Source: Candidatus Obscuribacterales bacterium (GTDB lineage: Bacteria; Cyanobacteriota; Vampirovibrionia; Obscuribacterales; Obscuribacteraceae). Taken from it: a stretch of DNA of 64,000 nt. Each line of letters opens with the position of its first letter. The stretch's first letter is position 1. The DNA lies in contig JAKFVQ010000027.1 in assembly GCA_021732085.1 (NCBI GenBank), positions 62,001 to 126,000 on the forward strand, in the 5' to 3' direction. The position numbers and the translations under genes were made by a program. Below the pieces are notes generated by a model. It saw only the letters and a program-made list of their open reading frames with translations, was not told where the DNA came from and made no database searches. This document shows, piece by piece, positions 35,447 through 42,239 of the stretch.

Positions 35447-37690
35447 ATGCATCGAAATAGATCAGTCTACAAGATTGTTTTGGCTGCAACATTGTCTTTG
35501 CAATTTGCTTGCCAACCAACATTGGCATTGCCGAATCGAATTACAGTGACGGTTCCTATAAGAGGCACTAGTCTGAACCAGGTGCTAAATTCGTCAAAAG
35601 GGTCCACTCTCGGAAAAGTAGCTGGTCCGTTCACCCGCTACGAGAATATCCTTAACGCAACCCCGCGTCCAACTGAAGACGCGAGAGCAGCACAAAGCTC
35701 GACGCTTCAACATTTCTTCCTAATAGGAAACGCTGCAGCTCAGCCCGTAGCTAGCGGAAAAAGTGATACCACAGGTGTACAAGATAAAAGTCTCAGTTCT
35801 CGTACAATCATAAATTCATTGAACAGCACTTATAAGGGAGACCAGGTGTATCTAATGGAGCCAGGCTCGCTGCTCATCATGCACGATTCCCCGGTCTCTT
35901 TGCAAACGAACGAAGGCAATGTGCACATTAGCAAAGGTAGCGTTGCTTTTGTGGTTCAAATAGGCCAAGAAGTAGCCGTCTACAATTTGACCGGTGACAA
36001 GACCGGCACAGTAGCTGCAAAGGTTGGCTCTCAAATAATTCCGATTCCATTGGGACATGCCGTTATCTTGAGCGAAGTCTCTTCCAATATCAAAAAGTGC
36101 CCAGTATCTCAGTGTATTGATTTGAATTCGGCGGTGAATTTTGCAAGAGTTGGCGCTGTCAACGTTATTGCCGCCAAGTTCAATTATTCTTCTGCCCTCG
36201 ACAATTGTCCTCAATTTCAGGAATTTGTAAATTCGAAGATTCCTGATCAGCGGAAGACGGCTGATTTATTATTGAAGTATACAGCTGCCCAGGCTTCCGC
36301 AGGTGGTGACGCGCAGCAGGCGTCCACGCAATCAACCGGCCAACCGGATAAAAAAACAGAGCAAGTTCGGGCTAAGCGCTCGAGAGAGAATGTTTTTATG
36401 GCAATGAGCAGCACCGTTTCAAATTCCACGACCGTAGGGAGCAGTTCTGGTAGCACCAGCTCCGGTACCACCGGATCCGGGAGCTCGGGCACCGGCGGAA
36501 CGGCGACCGATAACACAACCAGCGGCGCGGGGTCAGGGTCAGGGTCAGGGACTACGGGCGTTAGTAGCAATCCTCCGTCTGAGCTAAAAAACATGAGTCC
36601 GGCGGAGTGGAAGTCCCTTGTTACTGGTGTCACGACAGGACTCAAGATTTGGTCCAAGGTTAAAAATTTCGGACCCGGCGGACCGAAAAGTCCGGACAGA
36701 ACACCACCCACCGGCGATAAGGACAGTCCAAATCCGGATGATAATCCGACGGGTGATGCAAATAGCAACGGTAACCCGAGTGGCGATAATCAGCCGGATC
36801 AAGATCCGGGCACGGGCTCTCAAAATAGTACAAACTCGGTTAATGACCCGGACGACAATCTTAGCCCGAACACTATCAGGATTATTTCCCAAGAATCAGC
36901 ACCAAAACAAATGGGAACCGACGAACCAGGGGCGCCGAAGATGCTCGAGCCAGAGCAAATAATCAATCAAACAGCTGAAGCCGCTGATAAGTCTTTCGAA
37001 GACGACCCGGACGAACCGCTCGAAGACGATCCTGATTTTATACCTATTGAATTAGCGAAGGTCGTACGAACAAGTATGTTCGGATTTCAGCCGATAGGCA
37101 AATTAGTGCCTACTACGACGACAATTAGGAATACATCGCACTTAAAACTCAAAGGGATCTTGAACATCGGACCCCAATTTACGACCCCAGCTGGCTGGAC
37201 CTACGTAGGAGTTCCTGTCACCATCACTAATTATAATGCGGCAGTGACGAATACTTATGCGCAATACAAAATCTGCTTGGAATGCGGTGCGAAGATAAAC
37301 GTACTAACACCAAAAATTACGAGCACTCAGACACAGATCACAAACCTACAAACTCAAATTAGTGGAGTCCAACAAAAACTCGGAACAATCAGCACCTTGC
37401 AGGCTCAATACAATTCATGGCCGAAGCAAGAGCAGCTGCAAAACCGTGGCGAGGAACAAAAATTATTGTCCGCCCAGAAAAGTTTGAATCAAACACTTCA
37501 GTCGTTGAATACTCAGCTACAAGCACAACAAAGTACTTTGAGCACCCTCCAGAGTACAGTTCAAACGTTGACAGTGCAGGGGAATTCAGCTGCCACACTT
37601 GAAAGTTTGTACGAGCAACAAGTGAGCATTCTTTATGGAATACTGCCAAAGGAATGGTGTGCGTGGCAACAAATTCAGGTTTCTACTTAG
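35447..37690 (+). CDS. Secreted FecR-like protein with Gly/Ser/Asp-rich linker and coiled-coil end
   Basis: This encodes 747 residues from the ATG at 35447 (AAGGCGGA upstream); the frame opens from 35318. A signal peptide (SVYKIVLAATLSLQFACQPTLA) precedes a FecR-like beta domain around residues 135-210 (GSLLIMHDSPVSLQTNEGNVHI to LGHAVILSE). Then comes the shared motif FNYSSALDNCPQFQEFVNSK with QRKTADLLLK. A Gly/Ser/Thr then Asp/Pro/Asn-rich linker (~residues 325-490) includes a small tandem GGGTCA DNA repeat near 36530. The last ~110 residues form a Gln-rich coiled coil (TQTQITNLQTQISGVQQKL). A C-x-x-C-G pair (ICLECGAKI) just before it may bind metal. Probably an extended envelope protein. 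Confidence 0.75.
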   Translation: MHRNRSVYKIVLAATLSLQFACQPTLALPNRITVTVPIRGTSLNQVLNSSKGSTLGKVAGPFTRYENILNATPRPTEDARAAQSSTLQHFFLIGNAAAQPVASGKSDTTGVQDKSLSSRTIINSLNSTYKGDQVYLMEPGSLLIMHDSPVSLQTNEGNVHISKGSVAFVVQIGQEVAVYNLTGDKTGTVAAKVGSQIIPIPLGHAVILSEVSSNIKKCPVSQCIDLNSAVNFARVGAVNVIAAKFNYSSALDNCPQFQEFVNSKIPDQRKTADLLLKYTAAQASAGGDAQQASTQSTGQPDKKTEQVRAKRSRENVFMAMSSTVSNSTTVGSSSGSTSSGTTGSGSSGTGGTATDNTTSGAGSGSGSGTTGVSSNPPSELKNMSPAEWKSLVTGVTTGLKIWSKVKNFGPGGPKSPDRTPPTGDKDSPNPDDNPTGDANSNGNPSGDNQPDQDPGTGSQNSTNSVNDPDDNLSPNTIRIISQESAPKQMGTDEPGAPKMLEPEQIINQTAEAADKSFEDDPDEPLEDDPDFIPIELAKVVRTSMFGFQPIGKLVPTTTTIRNTSHLKLKGILNIGPQFTTPAGWTYVGVPVTITNYNAAVTNTYAQYKICLECGAKINVLTPKITSTQTQITNLQTQISGVQQKLGTISTLQAQYNSWPKQEQLQNRGEEQKLLSAQKSLNQTLQSLNTQLQAQQSTLSTLQSTVQTLTVQGNSAATLESLYEQQVSILYGILPKEWCAWQQIQVST

Positions 37691-37831
37691 CCTTATCTGA
37701 TGTCCGTGAAGCACGGATTGAGCTAATACTTCGAATTTTGCCGGACTACGTGGTTCTTACATGGCTTTTCCCGCCCGAATTACCTTATAATTCAGCTTTG
37801 TAAGCCCCTTCTTTGAACTTTCCTCCCCCGC

Positions 37832-38869
37832 ATGAATCGATTGATCGTCGCGAAATCATTAGCTCTGGCGCGTTTTGCAGCTTTTACAGCTGCAGTGGCA
37901 GTTTCCTTGACAATAGGCTCCGCCGTACCCATGCTTGCCCAGGAGGTCAATACAAAAGCGGAATTGGCCGCTGCTGCACCTGGTGCGTCGCATCACAAGC
38001 ATTCCGAGACCCCAAAACAGCCGGATCCCAACGCAGAGATTCGCAAAGAGCTTAATCTTCCCGAGTCCACCATCCAGCATGGCTTCCATCCCATCAAAGA
38101 AACGATGGGTGAAATAAGAGAAATCGAGTCGATAAACATGCGGCTCTATGAGCAAATGAAGAAGATGGAGGTTCCTATCTCCGGACTTCAGCCCACCATG
38201 CTTCAGTTGCAAAATACAATGTTGCACGTCGATGGGCAGATGGACATCACCCACAAACAGTTGGAAGGTGTCGGCGACCAAATGGTATCAATGCACAAAC
38301 AATTGGGCGGCGTCGGCACCCGCATGGAAACGATGGGCAAGCAGTTAGGCACCGTCGGCGACAAGATGGAAGCGATGCACAAACAGATGGGCAGCGTTGG
38401 CGAAAAGATGGGCGCAATGCACAGCCAAATTGGGCTCGTCGGCGAGAAGATGGATGCAATGCAGAATCAACTGTTGAGCGTCGGACAAAAAATGGACGGA
38501 ATGCATGGACAGCTTGGCGGCGTCGAAGGTCAAGTTAAGCAAATGGAAGAGGGGATGACGGGTCTGAGATCAGACTTGAAGTCCATTCGCTCCGATCTCA
38601 CTGCGGTGCGCACACAAGTTAATGAGCTAAAGAAGCCAATCGAACAAATCAGAGATCCGCTTCTGGAAGTCGCAGGTCCGCTGGAAGGGCTTGGACAGCG
38701 TCTTGATCGCCTTCAAACTCTCGTGTCTTACGTGCTAATGGCGATTGTCGTGGCAACAGTTGGTATTGCGATCGGAGCGCCAATGATGGCTGCATTCTTG
38801 ATCAACAAGCGTCTTGGAAGTTTATCTTTTCAGTCAGCCAAATCAAGCGAAAATAAGCAAGCGATGTAA
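37832..38869 (+). CDS. Exported coiled-coil protein of 14-residue repeats with C-terminal membrane anchor
   Basis: This encodes 345 residues. A signal peptide (RFAAFTAAVAVSLTIGSAVPMLA) is followed by a His/Pro-rich spacer and then about nine consecutive 14-residue repeats (residues 143-268) of the type QLGxVGxKMxAMHK. Each is two heptads long, so the repeats form one continuous coiled coil with Met/Leu/Val core positions. A transmembrane helix lies at residues ~299-325 (VLMAIVVATVGIAIGAPMMAAF), with a short cytoplasmic tail. It should stand as a rod in the periplasm, tethered at its C-terminus. It sits between FecR-like genes and directly upstream of the HD gene (48-base gap). It may be a spacer or adaptor; no enzyme domain is present. 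Confidence 0.8.
   Translation: MNRLIVAKSLALARFAAFTAAVAVSLTIGSAVPMLAQEVNTKAELAAAAPGASHHKHSETPKQPDPNAEIRKELNLPESTIQHGFHPIKETMGEIREIESINMRLYEQMKKMEVPISGLQPTMLQLQNTMLHVDGQMDITHKQLEGVGDQMVSMHKQLGGVGTRMETMGKQLGTVGDKMEAMHKQMGSVGEKMGAMHSQIGLVGEKMDAMQNQLLSVGQKMDGMHGQLGGVEGQVKQMEEGMTGLRSDLKSIRSDLTAVRTQVNELKKPIEQIRDPLLEVAGPLEGLGQRLDRLQTLVSYVLMAIVVATVGIAIGAPMMAAFLINKRLGSLSFQSAKSSENKQAM
38258..38635 (+). repeat. 42-bp tandem coding repeats
   Basis: Nine in-frame units of 42 bp encode the 14-residue coiled-coil repeats. The middle five are most alike (VGxKMxAM-H/Q core); the last two have diverged. The pattern suggests growth by unequal exchange. Confidence 0.8.
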
Positions 38870-38917
38870 GCTGTCAAAACTTAAGAGGCAGTGTGCAAGC
38901 TAATTAGGGTCCATGCA

Positions 38918-39460
38918 ATGATATTGATCGACCTTCCTCCAGCGATTAACGAATTGCTGACTCGATTGAAAGCATCGCCTCGGCTGGTCGCTCACCTGCG
39001 CCTAGTTCACGACGTTTCGGCGTGCCTGGTTGAGCGGCTCAGCAAAAGGTTTCCAACACTGAAGTATGATCAGTCCGCTGTTATGTTTGGTGCTGCTACT
39101 CATGACATAGGAAAAGTTCAATATCCTAACGAATTGACCGGACACGGTAATCGCCATGAAGAAGCCGGCAGGGCACTGTTAGTACAGGCTGGTTTTCCTC
39201 TCGAGTTGGCAAGGTTCGCCGTTACGCATGGACAAAAACGTGACGAAAGCTTGAATTTAGAAGACATACTTGTTCAAACTGCTGACACGATTTGGAAAAG
39301 AAAGCGTGTCAGCAGTTTAGAGAAAGACTTGATCAACTACGTTATGAAAGAGTTGCAAGTTCCAGAGTGGGAAGCTTTTACGGCTATCGATGATATCCTC
39401 ACCGAGTTAGCAGCCGATGCTGACGCAAGATTGGGTTGGCAGTTCGAACATCCAGTTTAA
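38918..39460 (+). CDS. HD-domain phosphohydrolase
   Basis: This encodes 180 residues from the ATG at 38918 (AGGG upstream); the frame also opens with GTG at 38891. The HD metal ligands are in place: His31 (LRLVHDVS), His62-Asp63 (AATHDIGK), His80 (GNRHEEAG) and His104 (VTHGQ). The order matches the HD superfamily of phosphohydrolases and phosphodiesterases, including small nucleotide or tRNA-processing enzymes. No second domain is present and no signal peptide, so it is cytoplasmic. It follows the coiled-coil gene by 48 bases and may share its transcript. The substrate is not evident. Confidence 0.85.
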   Translation: MILIDLPPAINELLTRLKASPRLVAHLRLVHDVSACLVERLSKRFPTLKYDQSAVMFGAATHDIGKVQYPNELTGHGNRHEEAGRALLVQAGFPLELARFAVTHGQKRDESLNLEDILVQTADTIWKRKRVSSLEKDLINYVMKELQVPEWEAFTAIDDILTELAADADARLGWQFEHPV

Positions 39461-39483
39461 TGAGTCAGGCTCTGGACTCGATA

Positions 39484-39501
39484 ACCTGGCTTTAGCCGGG
39501 T
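39484..39501. terminator. Hairpin between convergent genes
   Basis: ACCTGGC and GCCGGGT form a seven-base stem with a TTTA loop, 24 bases after the HD gene stop and 12 bases before the end of the convergent FecR-like gene. It could stop transcription from both sides. No T-run follows in either direction, so confidence is modest. Confidence 0.35.
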
Positions 39502-39512
39502 ATGCAAACAAA

Positions 39513-40421
39513 CTAGTGATTCTCTGCAACTATTCGTGCGGCACTTATCTTCAGAATCTTGTCCGCGAGCTGGCGCTGTTCTGCGTCCTTTGAATTTACG
39601 CATCCCTGGAATTGCGGACAGCGATCCAGTGCGCTTAGAAATGAGAACTTCGTCTCGTACACGTTCACTTTTCCGTCATTAGTAAGAAGCGCTGGTTGCG
39701 AGCACACAATAAATTTCGATAGTTTGGAATTTGCAAAATCACTTTCGCCTATCAGAAAAACTGCTCTTCCACTACGCAGATCATAGCTGCGCTGTCCTTC
39801 GTCCGATTTGATTGTCACAGGTGGCTGTTGTTTGCCGGAGAGATTGTATAAAGCCAGCTCTTTGTTTAGACTGACCAAATAAACAATGGACCCTGCTTTG
39901 ATGAAAATGCTATGTCCAGCAGAATGGATTGTTGTATCCTTTTGCTGGTGAATTAAGATGCTCCCCTGCGTGAGTTCATGAACCTTTAATGAGATGTTCT
40001 CGTTGGACTGTGGCTGTTTATAGTCAACCGTCTCATCACTTATTGAGAGGTTATCCTCCCAACCTGGTGGCAGGTTCATCGGTGTCCCTTCAGCGATTTG
40101 AGTTTCAATCACAAGGGATTTTGTTTTAGTCGGATTCAAGGGCGTGTGATTTCTGACGTAGATCGGAAACCACAGATTTCTGCGAGCCAACTGTCTTTCA
40201 TTCATTCTCTGTCCGGGAATAGCTCGCGTGATCGGCGGCGCTACTTTGGCAATCGGCCTTTGTGCCGGTGCTGAAGTCCTAATGTCAGTTCCTTCAGCAG
40301 CAGTGGCTGGCACATCACAAGAAAACTGTATGCCGGAAATCTGCAATAGCATAAGTCCGATCCGAATCGATGACGATCTGGCGGACTGCGATTTATAGTT
40401 GCGTAGTTTTCTTAGCGGCAT
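39513..40421 (-). CDS. Secreted FecR-like protein with C-terminal Cys-Pro motif
   Basis: This encodes 302 residues from the ATG at 40421, overlapping the upstream beta-barrel gene by 29 bases, so translation is probably coupled. An N-terminal basic stretch and a hydrophobic segment (IGLMLLQISGIQFS) form a signal or anchor. A FecR-like beta domain lies at about residues 145-225 (GSILIHQQKDTTIHSAGHSIFI to LRSGRAVFLIGE). The C-terminus has FSFLSALDRCPQFQGCVNSK and QRQLADKILKISAA, nearly identical in layout to the 35447-37690 protein. It is the shortest of the three paralogs and shows the conserved core best. Periplasmic location is likely. Confidence 0.78.
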   Translation of the reverse strand: MPLRKLRNYKSQSARSSSIRIGLMLLQISGIQFSCDVPATAAEGTDIRTSAPAQRPIAKVAPPITRAIPGQRMNERQLARRNLWFPIYVRNHTPLNPTKTKSLVIETQIAEGTPMNLPPGWEDNLSISDETVDYKQPQSNENISLKVHELTQGSILIHQQKDTTIHSAGHSIFIKAGSIVYLVSLNKELALYNLSGKQQPPVTIKSDEGQRSYDLRSGRAVFLIGESDFANSKLSKFIVCSQPALLTNDGKVNVYETKFSFLSALDRCPQFQGCVNSKDAEQRQLADKILKISAARIVAENH

Positions 40422-41469
40422 TTGTGTATCTCTTACGCAGTTGATCCATTGTCCCGGTTAGCGCTTCCTTCGATGCAGAGACTCTTATTCCATAATACAA
40501 GCGGAAGTCCATTCCAGATAGTCCCGTGGTCTTGCGTGAGTGAAAGTTCCAAACCGGCTCGGCGCGGACGAAGAGCTGCACACCGGGCACGTTTTTTAGC
40601 TGACGGTCGATTTCAAAATCAGAAATAAACGAATAATTGTTTACAGGCAACACAGCATTGCGTCCGAATTGGCGGCGAAAGTTTTGATTGAATGTTGTGC
40701 TCGCTGATAAATACCAAAGACCCTTTTGATACGTGTGTCCCCACGTAATAAATGGATCAAGTTCACGCATCGGGTCGCCCATGAAATATTTAAAGCGCGC
40801 TTGCAGCATTGCATTTACGTAAGAAGTGAGATTATCTGTGTGGTTCACCGTGAGAGTAACCGCAGGTAAATAGTCGAAGACTGGCAATTGCTCTGTTTGA
40901 AATAGCTCTCTCATTTGCATCTGCGGTTGCAGAGAAACTTTCTTCCCTAAATTAATTGTGTGTTGTGCGCCGATGCCGATGGCTTGCGTGTTTGAACTGA
41001 GTTTGCTGCTGTGCATCAATGAATCGCGAAGATAGAAGTAGTTGACGAAGTATTGTGTGTTTGCGCTCGGAGACCAGCCAACCGTTACGTTCGGATTAAC
41101 GCGAAAGACATTGTTGAATACGCTACAATCGCGAATTTGATCGACGGTTTGTAGATAACTTGCGGTATCGAATTCGGTGCCAGGCGGCGCTAGTTGTCTC
41201 AACAAACTGCGCTTGGTCGCTGTTTGGAAGGGATTGGTTTCTATTCTGAAGCTTGTTTCGACGTTGGTATCAACATAGAGAGGCGCCGGTAGTTTCTCAA
41301 GCATGATCAGCTTGAGTTGGTTCTTCGATTGCCGCGAGCCACCTTGGTTGCTGGCTTGTCTGTTGATATCTGTTGGCAGAACAGTGGATTGCGCTAAGCA
41401 ACTGTTTATGGAAAGAGCGAAGATTCCCAGGAGGTAGAATCTCTTCAGTAGATTGGTACTTTTACTCAA
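40393..41469 (-). CDS. Putative outer-membrane beta-barrel or surface beta protein
   Basis: This encodes 358 residues if the TTG at 41469 (GGGAG seven bases upstream) is the start. The frame runs to an ATG at 41553, but that extension is Cys-rich and unconvincing. A signal peptide (LLKRFYLLGIFALSINSCLA) is clear. The mature part has many alternating strands with aromatic ends (NTQYFVNYFYLRDSL, ITWGHTYQKGLWYLSASTTFN, FRLYYGIRVSAS), typical of barrel proteins. There is no TonB box or POTRA region. The stop overlaps the start of the FecR-like gene, so they form an operon. This would imply an outer membrane in the host, in line with the other envelope genes. Confidence 0.65.
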   Translation of the reverse strand: MSKSTNLLKRFYLLGIFALSINSCLAQSTVLPTDINRQASNQGGSRQSKNQLKLIMLEKLPAPLYVDTNVETSFRIETNPFQTATKRSLLRQLAPPGTEFDTASYLQTVDQIRDCSVFNNVFRVNPNVTVGWSPSANTQYFVNYFYLRDSLMHSSKLSSNTQAIGIGAQHTINLGKKVSLQPQMQMRELFQTEQLPVFDYLPAVTLTVNHTDNLTSYVNAMLQARFKYFMGDPMRELDPFITWGHTYQKGLWYLSASTTFNQNFRRQFGRNAVLPVNNYSFISDFEIDRQLKNVPGVQLFVRAEPVWNFHSRKTTGLSGMDFRLYYGIRVSASKEALTGTMDQLRKRYTNAAKKTTQL

Positions 41470-41793
41470 GCTGGGCTCCCGGAATTCGGATGCATCGTAA
41501 GCTTGGCAACAGCTCGCTCTGCAGGCAGAATTATAACTCGATTCTGACAGCAATTTACGACGTGAGGGGATTTTTGCCTACGGTGGGCGAGCTTGAGAAG
41601 GCGTGCGGCATCCTCCGGATTTAAATTCTTCGCAGGGCAAAATGCTTTGCTGGTACAAATTCTTGGAGGTCCATTCGAAGCTGGCAGGATGCCCTCGCTC
41701 CCATTAGCGCTCCATTAGCGTGCCAGCAGCGTCCCAGCAGAGCTCGTTACGCGCTGACACTCGCTGCGCGTGTCGGCTCGCTCGGCTGATGAT

Positions 41794-42156
41794 TTATGAA
41801 TCGGATAAAAATGCGCGGAGCTTGGAATCGAGTGTGCGTGGATCGATTGGTTTGATGATCGCACCGGTGGCGCCAAGACTTGCGTAATAAGACGGGTCTG
41901 CCGTGTGCTCATCCGCTGTCATGAAAACGATGGGCGTTTTTGCGAATTTTGGATTCTCACGCAGTTTGGCAATTGTCGCTGGACCATCCATTTCGGGCAT
42001 GTGCATGTCCACAACAATTAAATCAGGAGACTGCGCATCAGCGATTCCTAAAGCTTCTTCGCCGGATTCGGCAAGCAAAACTTCCCACTCGTCCTCGAGA
42101 ATCACTTCAACAATTGATCTGATTGTTTTATCGTCATCTACGACCAGTATTTTCAT
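41794..42156 (-). CDS. Single-domain response regulator (CheY-like receiver)
   Basis: This encodes 120 residues forming a complete receiver domain with no output domain. The acidic pocket (VDDD, residues 6-9), phospho-acceptor Asp50 (LIVVDMHMPEMDG), Thr80 (VFMTA) and Lys102 (IIKPI) are all present, so it should be phosphorylatable. It lies 83 bases downstream of the hybrid kinase gene on the same strand and is its likely partner, relaying phosphate from the kinase's HPt domain. The output target is unknown. Confidence 0.9.
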   Translation of the reverse strand: MKILVVDDDKTIRSIVEVILEDEWEVLLAESGEEALGIADAQSPDLIVVDMHMPEMDGPATIAKLRENPKFAKTPIVFMTADEHTADPSYYASLGATGAIIKPIDPRTLDSKLRAFLSDS

Positions 42157-42239
42157 TTTCTTCCGCCAGTTTTTTTACGCATATTCTAACCGAGTAATTA
42201 TTCAGTTACGGAAATATTCGTCATGCTTCCCTATTTTCA

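Noticed and set aside
36247..36768. 173-codon minus-strand frame
   Set aside because: Shadow of the Gly/Ser/Asp-rich linker in the FecR-like gene on the other strand.
33094..41469. FecR-type iron signalling system
   Set aside because: No ECF sigma factor, no TonB-dependent receptor plug motif and the FecR-like proteins lack the N-terminal anti-sigma helix.
41700..41775. Short repeats (CATTAGCG twice, CCAGCAG twice) between the barrel gene and the receiver gene
   Set aside because: Too short and GC-biased to separate from chance; no gene or hairpin is supported in this 320-base stretch.
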